20,930 nt of DNA from Acidisphaera sp035272265 (GTDB taxonomy: Bacteria > Pseudomonadota > Alphaproteobacteria > Acetobacterales > Acetobacteraceae). The notes below the pieces were generated by a model. That model made no database searches. It saw nothing but the letters and a program-made list of their open reading frames with translations, and had not been told where the DNA came from. Every line of letters starts with the position of its first letter. Within the stretch, counting starts at the first letter, position 1. Location: assembly GCA_035272265.1 (NCBI GenBank), contig DATEQV010000190.1:1-20930 (forward strand), written 5' to 3'. This document shows positions 1 to 6,918 of this stretch, one piece after another. A program made the position numbers and the translations under genes.

Positions 1-231
1 TCGCCGAGCCAGGACGGCACGTTGACCCTGCACATTCAGAGCGAGGTCATCAAGCAGTTCGGAAAGCAGATACGCGCAACGGTAATGCAGACGCTCGAAG
101 CGCTGTCGGTCAGCGCGGCAACGATTGTCGTCTCCGACAAGGGGGCGCTCGACTGCGTCATCAGGGCGCGGGTGCAGGCGGCCGTGCTGCGCGCGGCCGA
201 CGCGCAGGACCTCGACTGGAACGTGCTGTGA
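1..231 (+). CDS. citD: Citrate lyase acyl carrier protein (gamma subunit), 3' part
   Basis: The reading frame is open from base 1, so this is the C-terminal 76 residues of a protein of about 98; the true start lies upstream of the window. CitD is the small acyl carrier subunit of cytosolic citrate lyase. It carries a phosphoribosyl-dephospho-CoA group to which the acetyl and citryl moieties are attached. What is seen is the family's C-terminal half: IQSEVIKQFG, then DKGALDCVIRARVQAAV, then a hydrophobic end with a tryptophan (DWNVL), matching the E. coli CitD pattern SSVEKQFG...DKGALDCILRARLEA. The prosthetic-group serine (Ser14 in the enterobacterial protein) is in the missing part. The stop overlaps the start of citE. 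By analogy with E. coli, citC (the activating ligase) may lie upstream; that cannot be seen. Confidence 0.93.
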   Translation, partial: SPSQDGTLTLHIQSEVIKQFGKQIRATVMQTLEALSVSAATIVVSDKGALDCVIRARVQAAVLRAADAQDLDWNVL

Positions 232-1097
232 TGAAGCTCCGCCGCAGCATGCTGTTCGTGCCCGGCGACGCCGCCGGCATGGTCAGCACGTCGTTCGTCT
301 TCAAGCCCGACACGATCATGTTCGACCTGGAGGATGCGGTCTCGCCGCGGGAGAAGGACAGCGCCCGTCTGCTGGTCTATCAGGCGCTGCGTCATCCGGC
401 CTACCGCGACATCGAGACGGCGGTACGGATCAACGAGCTGGACACCGAGTACGGGCCGAAAGACCTGGAAATGGCGGTGCGAGGAGGCGCCGACCTCATC
501 CGCCTGCCGAAGACCGAAACGGCTGCCGATATCGAGTTGCTCGACCGCCATATCACCCGGATCGAGCAGGCGTGCGGACGACCGATCGGCCAGACGCGGG
601 TGATCGCTGCGATCGAATCGGCTTCCGGCGTGGTCAACGCCGTCAGCATCACGCGCGCCTCGCCTCGGATGATCGCGGTCGCGCTGGCCGGTTTCGACTA
701 CCTCGTGGACATGCAGAGCGAGCGCAGCGGCGGATCCGAGCCGGAGTTGTTCTATGCGCGCGCCGCCGTGCTGCATGCCGCGCGCGCCGCCGGCATCGGC
801 GCGTACGACGTGGCGTATGGCGACGTCAACGACATAGGCGGCTTTTTGCGGGAGGTGATGATCGCGAAGAACCTCGGCTTCAACGGCAAGTCGCTGATCC
901 ATCCGCGGCAGATCCAGCCGCTGCACAAGGCCTACGCGCCGACCCGCCAGGAGCTTGCCTACGCCCGTCGCGTGATCGAGGCCGCGGAGAAGGCGAAGCG
1001 CGAAGGCCTGGGCGTGACGTCGCTGGACGGCAAGATGATCGATCCGCCTGTCATCGCCCACGCCGAACTGGTGATCCGGCGAGCGGAAGCCGCCTGA
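228..1097 (+). CDS. citE: Citrate lyase beta subunit (citryl-ACP/CoA lyase)
   Basis: CitE cleaves the citryl thioester on CitD into acetyl-ACP and oxaloacetate, in the cytosol, with Mg2+. The 289-residue length fits the HpcH/HpaI/CitE family. The start has the signature RRSMLFVPGD. It is followed by KPDTIMFDLEDAV (residues ~27-38), RLPKTE (92-97), AAIESASGVVNA (127-138, Glu130 a metal-ligand candidate), LAGFDYLVDM (153-162, Asp157) and GKSLIHPRQI (220-229). The start is either GTG at 228, overlapping the citD stop by four bases, or the next codon ATG at 231. Either way translation is coupled to citD; no strong Shine-Dalgarno is present. Stand-alone CitE-like proteins acting on malyl- or citramalyl-CoA exist, but the citD/citF/citX/citG neighbours make the citrate lyase role secure. 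Confidence 0.95.
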   Translation: MMKLRRSMLFVPGDAAGMVSTSFVFKPDTIMFDLEDAVSPREKDSARLLVYQALRHPAYRDIETAVRINELDTEYGPKDLEMAVRGGADLIRLPKTETAADIELLDRHITRIEQACGRPIGQTRVIAAIESASGVVNAVSITRASPRMIAVALAGFDYLVDMQSERSGGSEPELFYARAAVLHAARAAGIGAYDVAYGDVNDIGGFLREVMIAKNLGFNGKSLIHPRQIQPLHKAYAPTRQELAYARRVIEAAEKAKREGLGVTSLDGKMIDPPVIAHAELVIRRAEAA

Positions 1098-1116
1098 CCG
1101 AGCCCGGAGGTCCTGC

Positions 1117-2643
1117 ATGACCGAACTCGTCGAAGAGCTTGCCAGGCAGGTGCCTGACCTGCGGAAACTTCAAGCGTTCGCTGGCGCCGCGGCGCACACG
1201 CCGTACCTCGCCGATCCGCAAGCCAAGCTCCACCGGAAGCTCTGCGTTTCGCTCGAAGACGCGATCAGGCGGTCCGGCCTGCGCGACGGGATGACGATCT
1301 CGTTCCACCACGCGTTCCGTGAAGGCGACAAGGTCATCAACCAGGTCGTCAACAAGCTGGCCGAGATGGGGTTCAAGGACCTGACGCTCGCGACCAGTTC
1401 GCTGCTGAACTGCCACGATCCCCTGGTCGAGCATTTCAAGTCCGGCGTGATCACGCAGGTGTACACCTCCGGCCTGCGGGGCAAAATAGGCGAGGCCATC
1501 TCACGCGGGGTGTTGCCGCGGCCGGTGCAGATCCACTCGCATGGCGGACGGGTGAACCTGCTGCAGAGCGGCGAGCTGAAGATCGACGTGGCGTTCCTCG
1601 GCGTGTCCTGCTGCGACGAGTTCGGCAACGCCAGCGGCTCGCAAGGCAAGCTGATCTGCGGGGCGCTCGGCTACGCCAAGGTCGACGCCCAGTACGCCCG
1701 CTCGGTCGTTCTGCTGACGGCGGAGCTCGTGCCGTTCCCGAACCATCCTGCCAGCATTTCGCAGGACCAGGTCGACCTGATCGTGCACCTGGACGACGTC
1801 GGCGATCCGACGCTCATCAGCAAGGGCGCGGCGCGCACCACCAAGAACCCGCGGGAGTTGTTGATCGCGAGCCTGGCGGCCGACGTCGTGGAGCATTCCG
1901 GCTACTTTCGCGACGGCTTTTCGATGCAAACCGGGTCGGGCGCGTCGTCGATCGCGGCGACGCGCTTCCTGGGAGAGAAGATGGCGGAGACGGGCATCAC
2001 CGCCAGCTTCGCCCTGGGCGGCATCACCGGCGGCATCGCCGAGCTGCACGCCAAGGGCCTGATCAAGACGGTGATCGACGTGCAGTCGTTCGACAGCGAT
2101 GCCGCCGAGTCGCTGCGTCTCGGCCAGGCGCACATCGAGATTTCCGCCAACGAGTATGCGAATCCGACATCGAAGGGCGCGTATGTCGATCGCATCGACG
2201 TCGTGATTCTCGCGGCGCTGGAAATCGACCTCGGCTTCAACGTCAACGTCATCACCGGGTCCGACGGTGTGCTGCGTGGCGCGTCCGGCGGCCACTGCGA
2301 CGTCGCGGCGGCCGCGAACCTCGCCATCGTCGTGGCACCGCTGGTGCGCGGCCGCCTTCCGACGGTCGTGAGCAAGGTCACCACGGTGGTCACGCCAGGC
2401 GAGTCGATCGGCGTGCTCGTCACCGACCAGGGGATTGCCGTCAATTCGAAGCATCCCGAGCTGGCCAAGCGGCTGCTGGATGCCGGGCTGCCCGTGGTCG
2501 GGATCGAGGAGCTGCACCGCAGGGCGATCGCGCTGACCGGGGAGCCCGAGCCGCTCAAGTTCCTTGACCGGATCGTCGGTCTTATCCGCTATCGCGACGG
2601 AACGGTCATCGACGTCGTCCGCCAGGTCGATGAACGCGAGTGA
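1117..2643 (+). CDS. citF: Citrate lyase alpha subunit (citrate CoA/ACP transferase)
   Basis: CitF exchanges citrate for acetate on the CitD acyl carrier, forming citryl-ACP. The 508-residue length is essentially that of the E. coli protein. Recognisable segments include TISFHHAFREGD near residue 60, HSHGGRVNLLQSGE (~140-153), FLGVSCCDEFGNASG (~162-176), FPNHPASISQDQVD (~209-222), FSMQTGSGASSIAAT (~269-283), FALGGITGGIAELH (~299-312) and GASGGHCDVAAAANLA (~390-405), all typical of the CitF/CoA-transferase fold. A good ribosome-binding site, GGAGG at 1106-1110, lies six bases before the ATG. The 19-base gap after citE indicates one transcript. The 3' end overlaps citX by 14 bases. Confidence 0.96.
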   Translation: MTELVEELARQVPDLRKLQAFAGAAAHTPYLADPQAKLHRKLCVSLEDAIRRSGLRDGMTISFHHAFREGDKVINQVVNKLAEMGFKDLTLATSSLLNCHDPLVEHFKSGVITQVYTSGLRGKIGEAISRGVLPRPVQIHSHGGRVNLLQSGELKIDVAFLGVSCCDEFGNASGSQGKLICGALGYAKVDAQYARSVVLLTAELVPFPNHPASISQDQVDLIVHLDDVGDPTLISKGAARTTKNPRELLIASLAADVVEHSGYFRDGFSMQTGSGASSIAATRFLGEKMAETGITASFALGGITGGIAELHAKGLIKTVIDVQSFDSDAAESLRLGQAHIEISANEYANPTSKGAYVDRIDVVILAALEIDLGFNVNVITGSDGVLRGASGGHCDVAAAANLAIVVAPLVRGRLPTVVSKVTTVVTPGESIGVLVTDQGIAVNSKHPELAKRLLDAGLPVVGIEELHRRAIALTGEPEPLKFLDRIVGLIRYRDGTVIDVVRQVDERE

Positions 2644-3190
2644 TGCCCCCCTGGCCGGATGCCGCGGCGATGTCGTCGGCCTGGAGGAGCTGCTGGCGGC
2701 GCGCGAACGGCGGGTCGCGCGGCAGGCCATGCTGATCGAGCAGCACGGGGTTCCGGTGGTATCGTTGACCATCGTGATGCCCGGGCCCGTGAAGAACAAT
2801 CGATGGGCGCGACGTGCCCTGCAGGAAGCGATGCTGTCGTTCGACCGGCTGTGCGATGCGCGGAACTGGCCGGTGTTGTCGCGCGAGCACCGGTGCCTGC
2901 GGAGCGGCCCGGAAGCACTCTATGCTGTCGACGCCGACCTCGTGAGGTTGAAGGCATCGGCGATCGAGCTCGAGGACCATGAGCCGATCGGCCGGTTGTG
3001 GGACTTCGATATCATCGATCCCGCAGTGTCAGCGGTGTCCCGCAAAGCACTCGGGTATCCGCCAAGGCGCTGCCTTGTGTGCCGGCGGCCCGCGCGCGAG
3101 TGTGGCCGGGCGCGCCGGCATTCGCTTGATCTGCTCCTGTCGACGATCGGAGACATCCTGGGCGAGCACGATGCCAACGAGCGCGGCTGA
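2630..3190 (+). CDS. citX: Apo-citrate lyase phosphoribosyl-dephospho-CoA transferase
   Basis: CitX transfers the phosphoribosyl-dephospho-CoA group from its triphosphate precursor onto the serine of apo-CitD. The frame stays open from 2564, but the ATG at 2630 (186 residues) is the sensible start: the family N-terminus follows, with LEELLAARERRVARQ resembling enterobacterial CitX LLVSRDERQARQ. Conserved features are VSLTIVMPGPVKNN (~42-55), IELEDHEPIGRLWDFDII (~108-125) and the C-terminal PPRRCLVCRRPARECGR (~143-159) with its cysteines. The gene overlaps citF by 14 bases and citG by 20, so the three are likely translationally coupled. It is separate from CitG here, as in E. coli; some bacteria have a CitXG fusion. 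Confidence 0.93.
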   Translation: MNASDAPLAGCRGDVVGLEELLAARERRVARQAMLIEQHGVPVVSLTIVMPGPVKNNRWARRALQEAMLSFDRLCDARNWPVLSREHRCLRSGPEALYAVDADLVRLKASAIELEDHEPIGRLWDFDIIDPAVSAVSRKALGYPPRRCLVCRRPARECGRARRHSLDLLLSTIGDILGEHDANERG

Positions 3191-4229
3191 CAAGCGGCTG
3201 GCTCCTGGTTGTTCGTCCATGACGCAGGCGGGTGCGGCGCGCGGACGGCGCGTTGCCGCGCCACCGTGGGAGACGAATCGCGAACCCGATCGCCTGCACG
3301 CCCGGATGGCAGCGACGATCGCGGCGGCCGCGGCAGCATCCCTGCTCGACGAGCTCGAGACATGGCCCAAGCCCGGCCTGGTCAGCCACGTCGACACGGG
3401 CAGTCACGACGACATGGACGCAGGCACATTCCGCCGCAGCGCGGCGGCGATCGAACCGTTCTACGCAGCCCTCGTCACGGCAGGGGCATCGCAGCCGGAG
3501 ATGGAGGAGCTGCGGCGGATCGGTGTGGGTGCCGAGCGGGCGATGCTCGCGGCGACGAACGGCGTGAACACACATCGCGGAGCCATCTTCGGACTCGGCC
3601 TGCTGTGCGCGGCGGCGGGCGCCGCGCTGGGTTCCCCCGCGCCGAGCCCGAGATCCGGCGCGCGCTGGATGTGTGCGCCTCACGTGCTGGGCGCGATCGT
3701 TCGGCAGCGCTGGGGTCGCGCGATTCTCGCAGGACCGATCCCGATCGGCAGCCACGGCACGAACGCTTGGCGGCGGTTCGGCGCGGGAGGCGCGCGTGCG
3801 CAGGCGGCCGGCGGCTTCCGGCTCGTCCTGCAGGTCGGCCTGCCAGCGCTGCGGCGCGGCCGGCGTCTTGCGCCGGGCGATGCCTTGGCGGCCCGGGTGC
3901 AGGCGTTCTTCGCCCTGCTCCTGGTCGCGGATGATACCAACATTCTGCATCGCGGCGGCATGGCGGGCCTCGACTACGCGCGAACGGCCGCACGCTCGTT
4001 CCTCGCTGCAGGGGGCGTTGGTCGGCCGGGGTGGGTCGACTCTGCCGGCGCCGTGCACCGGGCTTTCGTCGCTCGACGCCTTAGCCCAGGCGGCTGCGGC
4101 GATCTGCTCGCCGCCACGCTGTTCCTGGACAGGCTGGAAACCGGATTGAATCCGGACGCCACGCGAGCCCATCCATCACCCGGAACGGTCACGTCGCTGG
4201 ACGTGACTGCATCGCGGAGGCGGCTCTAA
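3171..4229 (+). CDS. citG: Triphosphoribosyl-dephospho-CoA synthase
   Basis: CitG makes the prosthetic-group precursor of citrate lyase from ATP and dephospho-CoA. Signatures, counted from ATG 3171 (352 residues), are KPGLVSHVDTGSHDDMD (~66-82), GVNTHRGAIFGLGLL (~130-144), DTNILHRGGMAGL (~254-266) and the C-terminal LSPGGCGDLLAATLFLDRLE (~304-323). Family members are usually about 290 residues, so the first ~40 residues here are poorly conserved. ATG at 3219 or 3306 are alternative starts; 3171 overlaps citX by 20 bases and fits the coupled style of the operon. The C-terminal ~25 residues also exceed the usual length. MdcB, the malonate decarboxylase equivalent, is the same family; the citDEFX neighbours decide for CitG. 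It is the last gene before a convergent tRNA gene. I see no clear intrinsic terminator. Confidence 0.9.
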   Translation: MPTSAADKRLAPGCSSMTQAGAARGRRVAAPPWETNREPDRLHARMAATIAAAAAASLLDELETWPKPGLVSHVDTGSHDDMDAGTFRRSAAAIEPFYAALVTAGASQPEMEELRRIGVGAERAMLAATNGVNTHRGAIFGLGLLCAAAGAALGSPAPSPRSGARWMCAPHVLGAIVRQRWGRAILAGPIPIGSHGTNAWRRFGAGGARAQAAGGFRLVLQVGLPALRRGRRLAPGDALAARVQAFFALLLVADDTNILHRGGMAGLDYARTAARSFLAAGGVGRPGWVDSAGAVHRAFVARRLSPGGCGDLLAATLFLDRLETGLNPDATRAHPSPGTVTSLDVTASRRRL

Positions 4230-4242
4230 GCAAGAAATCGTA

Positions 4243-4325
4243 TGGAGGGGGTTGGATTCGAACCAACGTAGGCGTGCGCCAACGGATTTACAGTCCGTCC
4301 CCTTTAGCCACTCGGGCACCCCTCC
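4243..4325 (-). tRNA. tRNA-Tyr (anticodon GUA)
   Basis: On the minus strand the acceptor stem GGAGGGG pairs with CCCCUCC, followed by discriminator A. The anticodon arm is ACGGA-CUGUAAA-UCCGU, with anticodon GUA at 4291-4289. A long variable arm and the T arm GUUGG-UUCGAAU-CCAAC follow. At 83 nucleotides with an extended variable region it is a class II tRNA, as expected for bacterial tRNA-Tyr. The 3' CCA is not encoded (TA follows the discriminator), so it must be added by nucleotidyltransferase. It is convergent with the citrate lyase operon and divergent from the methyltransferase gene. Confidence 0.97.
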
Positions 4326-4338
4326 GCGCGAGCGGAGC

Positions 4339-4368
4339 GCAGTACGCCCGCCCTGCCCGCGCTGTCAA
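4339..4368 (-). promoter_or_regulatory. Candidate promoter of tRNA-Tyr
   Basis: On the minus strand a perfect -35 hexamer TTGACA (4368-4363) is followed after 18 bases by TACTGC (4344-4339), a poor -10. Transcription would start about seven bases before the tRNA 5' end at 4325, a typical distance. The -35 is convincing; the -10 match is weak, so the call rests mostly on the -35 and its position. Confidence 0.5.
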
Positions 4369-4430
4369 CGAAGCCCAGCCCGGCCGCCGCGCCCTGTGCA
4401 GCGGGCACGGCCGCGTCTATAGCCGCGCGG

Positions 4431-5744
4431 ATGAAACCCCCTCATTCGCGTGGACCGCGGCGGCCCGGCGCCCCTCCGGGCCCCGGGCGACCAAGCGGCG
4501 ACGATCGGCCGCGCCCGTCCGGCCCTGGCCGATTTGGCGGCGCCAAGCCCGCGGGCGAGGGCGGCTGGCGCAAGCGGTCCCCGGACGACAAGCCCGGCGA
4601 CCGCCCATACAGCCCTCGCCCGCAAGGTGGTCCCTATCGCGACCGTCCCCGCGACGACCGGCCGCGAGATGATCGGCCGCGGGACGATCGCCCCGCCGCG
4701 TCACGCGTCGATCAGGACCGGCCACGCCGTCCGTACGGCGACCGTCCGCAAGGCGACCGACCCTATGGCGACCGCCCGCAAGGCGAGCGCCCGTACAACC
4801 CGCGCCCGCAGCAAGGCGACCGGCCCTATCGCAGCCGAGACGATCGCCCGCACGGCGAGCGACTCCAGGGCGACCGCCCGCGCGACGACCGCCCGCGTCC
4901 GGAACGCCCGCGCGACGATCGCCCCCGCGACGACCGTTTCCACGGCGACCGTCCGCGCCCGCAGCACGACCGGCCCTACCGCGACGACCGCCGTCCCCGC
5001 CCGGAACAGGCTCACCCGGTGCCGCACACGCCGAGGGGCGCGGTCTGGCTCTACGGGCAGCACCCGGTCGTCGCGGCGCTGTCCAACCCCTCGCGCCTGC
5101 TGCGCCGTCTCGTCCTCACCGAGGAAGCCGAAGCAGCACTGGCCGCCCGCCTGCCGCCGCCCTGGTCCTTGCAGCCCGAGCACATGGAGCGGGCGCGCAT
5201 GGACCAGATGCTCGGCCGCGACGTGGTCCACCAGGGCATCGCGCTGCTCGCCGATCCGCTGCCGCAACCGACGCTGACCGCCGTCCTCGAGCGCCCCGGC
5301 CCGCTCATCGTGCTCGACCAGATCACCGACCCGCGCAACGTCGGCGCCATCCTGCGCTCCGCCGCCGCGTTCGGTGCCGCCGGCATCGTCACGCAGGACC
5401 GCAACGCGCCGGAGGAAACCGGCTCGATGGCCAAGGCCGCCTCGGGTGCGATGGAAACCGTGCCGCTGCTGCGCGCGGTCAACATCGCCCGCACGCTCGT
5501 GGCACTGAAGGCTGCCGGCATGTGGTGTGTCGGCCTCGACGCCCACGCATCCGGCGCCCTGTCCGGCCCGGCGCTCGCCGAGCGCCGCGTCGCCCTGGTG
5601 CTCGGCGCCGAGGACGAAGGCCTGCGCCGCCTCACGCGCGAGACGTGCGACGAGCTCGCCCGCCTGCCGATGCCCGGCTCGGCCGAGAGCCTGAACGTCT
5701 CCGCCGCCGCCGCCATCGCGCTCTACGAACTGACCCGGCGATGA
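4431..5744 (+). CDS. rlmB: TrmH/RlmB-family 23S rRNA 2'-O-methyltransferase with long disordered N-terminus
   Basis: SPOUT-class methyltransferases of the SpoU/TrmH family transfer a methyl group from S-adenosylmethionine to a ribose 2'-OH; RlmB modifies G2251 of 23S rRNA. The C-terminal ~235 residues form a complete enzyme: substrate-binding start AVWLYGQHPVVAAL (~203-216), motif 1 DPRNVGAILRSAAAFG (~300-315), motif 2 ALVLGAEDEGLRR (~387-399) and motif 3 MPGSAESLNVSAAAAIALYE (~415-434). The first ~200 residues are unlike E. coli RlmB (243 aa in total). They are almost only D, R, P, G, Y and Q in DRP-based repeats, with predicted disorder and nucleic-acid-binding character. No Shine-Dalgarno precedes the ATG; a TATAGC at 4418-4423 could be a -10 giving a leaderless message. 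The rRNA target is inferred from family; TrmH-type paralogues acting on other RNAs cannot be excluded. Confidence 0.88.
   Translation: MKPPHSRGPRRPGAPPGPGRPSGDDRPRPSGPGRFGGAKPAGEGGWRKRSPDDKPGDRPYSPRPQGGPYRDRPRDDRPRDDRPRDDRPAASRVDQDRPRRPYGDRPQGDRPYGDRPQGERPYNPRPQQGDRPYRSRDDRPHGERLQGDRPRDDRPRPERPRDDRPRDDRFHGDRPRPQHDRPYRDDRRPRPEQAHPVPHTPRGAVWLYGQHPVVAALSNPSRLLRRLVLTEEAEAALAARLPPPWSLQPEHMERARMDQMLGRDVVHQGIALLADPLPQPTLTAVLERPGPLIVLDQITDPRNVGAILRSAAAFGAAGIVTQDRNAPEETGSMAKAASGAMETVPLLRAVNIARTLVALKAAGMWCVGLDAHASGALSGPALAERRVALVLGAEDEGLRRLTRETCDELARLPMPGSAESLNVSAAAAIALYELTRR
4470..5030 (+). repeat. In-gene Asp-Arg-Pro repeat region
   Basis: This is a degenerate tandem repeat at DNA and protein level inside the methyltransferase gene. 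Units such as GACGACCGGCCGCGA and GGCGACCGCCCGCAAGGC recur, encoding DRPRDDRPRDDRP and GDRPQGDRPYGDRPQ. The borders are approximate. Such DNA is prone to slippage, so the repeat number probably varies between strains. Confidence 0.8.
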
Positions 5745-6526
5745 AAGTCGCGGCCGCCATCGCCGCGATCGAGGCGGCGCGCACGTCCGGCCGCCTGCTC
5801 GCCCCGCTGCCGGCCACCGTCGCCCCCGCCACCGTCGCCCAAGCCGTCGCCTTGCAGCACGCGCTGGCCGCCAGCCGAGGCCACCTGCCGCCGGCCGGCT
5901 TCAAGATCGGCGCCACCGGTGGCCGCATGCAGGCCTATCTCGGCATCTCCGAGCCCGCCGCCGGCTACATGTCCGCCGTCTCGCCATCGGAGGCCGTGTT
6001 CACCGGTGCGATCCGCCCGGGGGTGGAATGCGAACTGGCCGTCCGCCTTTCCCGCGACCTGCCGCCCGCGCCCTGCACCCGCGCGCAGGCGGAAGACGCT
6101 GTCGATGCGCTGGCCGCCGCGATCGAGCTGGTCGAGAACCGCACGACGGACTTCACGAAGATCGGCACGCCGACGCTGATCGCCGACCAGTTCTTCCACC
6201 GCGCCGCCGTCGTCGGCGAGCCGGTCACCGGTTGGCGCGCGCTCGATCTGCCCGCGCTGCACGGCACGTTGCGCATCGACGGCGCCGACGAGGACAGCGG
6301 CTTCGGCCGCGACCTGCTCGGCCATCCGATCGATTGCCTCGCCTGGCTCGCCGGTTCTGAACTCACCGCTGCGTTTGGCGGCCTACGCGCCGGCCAATGG
6401 ATCATGCTCGGCAGCGTCATTCCGGTGGTCTGGCTCGATCGCCCGTGCGACGTCGAGGTCGACTTCCCGCCGCTGCCGCCAGTGCGCCTGCGCATCGCCG
6501 AGCTCGCCCGCCCCGCCGTCCCGTGA
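5741..6526 (+). CDS. 2-keto-4-pentenoate hydratase / fumarylacetoacetate hydrolase-family protein
   Basis: A 261-residue protein of the FAH superfamily, most like the MhpD/hydratase branch, which hydrates 2-hydroxypenta-2,4-dienoates in meta-cleavage pathways or decarboxylates related oxo-acids using Mg2+. Visible family features are AVALQHALAASRG (~35-47), GFKIGATGGRMQAYLGI (~54-70), VECELAVRLSRDLP (~95-108) with candidate metal-binding glutamates, AIELVENRTTDFTKIGTPTLIADQFFHRAAVV (~126-157), and a C-terminal glycine-rich segment where GQWIMLGSVIP replaces the more usual GDVVLTGS. The ATG overlaps the methyltransferase stop (ATGA), so the two are coupled. There are no other aromatic-degradation genes nearby, so the natural substrate is unknown. 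Confidence 0.82.
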   Translation: MKVAAAIAAIEAARTSGRLLAPLPATVAPATVAQAVALQHALAASRGHLPPAGFKIGATGGRMQAYLGISEPAAGYMSAVSPSEAVFTGAIRPGVECELAVRLSRDLPPAPCTRAQAEDAVDALAAAIELVENRTTDFTKIGTPTLIADQFFHRAAVVGEPVTGWRALDLPALHGTLRIDGADEDSGFGRDLLGHPIDCLAWLAGSELTAAFGGLRAGQWIMLGSVIPVVWLDRPCDVEVDFPPLPPVRLRIAELARPAVP

Positions 6527-6618
6527 AACGGCCGGTTAATCAGTGCCTGCCATACCGGTCGCAAGCCGTGCCGAGACGCGGAACACGCCAAAAATGGCCG
6601 GGCGAAAGAGGGCAAACC

Positions 6619-6837
6619 ATGCTCTCCGACTGGAACTTGCTTTCGGACGACCTGCAGCTCGCGCTGTCCCGCGAAGCGTTGCGCCGCGCCTCGCACACGC
6701 TCGCCTCGCAGGCCCAGCAACTGGCCGAGGAGATCGAGCACGGCACCATCACCGATCGCGGCGGCCCCGACGCGCTGCGCCTGCTGGCAACGGTGGTGCT
6801 GATCACCAACGAGGCCTCGCTGGCCGGAACCGCCTGA
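6619..6837 (+). CDS. Small hypothetical protein, 72 aa
   Basis: I do not recognise this family. A ribosome-binding-like GAGGG (6608-6612) precedes the ATG at 6619, and third codon positions are mostly G or C, which supports real coding. The protein is alpha-helical in character and acidic at the start (LSDDLQLALSREALRRASHTLASQAQQLAEEIEHG), followed by a hydrophobic segment (LRLLATVVLITNEASLAG, residues ~53-70) too polar for a certain membrane span. It lies 92 bases after the hydratase gene and converges on the MFS transporter gene. The intervening sequence contains a short hairpin (GCCA-AAAA-TGGC, 6587-6598). Confidence 0.65.
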   Translation: MLSDWNLLSDDLQLALSREALRRASHTLASQAQQLAEEIEHGTITDRGGPDALRLLATVVLITNEASLAGTA

Positions 6838-6918
6838 CGGTTTCGGTCGCAACCAGCGCCATCGGGGCGGGCGGGCCCGGCAGCCGAGACGCGCGCGCAC
6901 AATCGGCGGGTGGAACGC

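Noticed and set aside
36..1118. 360-aa minus-strand open frame antisense to citD and citE
   Set aside because: No motifs; fully explained by the opposite-strand citrate lyase genes.
1501..2799. 432-aa minus-strand open frame antisense to citF
   Set aside because: Shadow of citF, which has a ribosome-binding site, correct length and family motifs.
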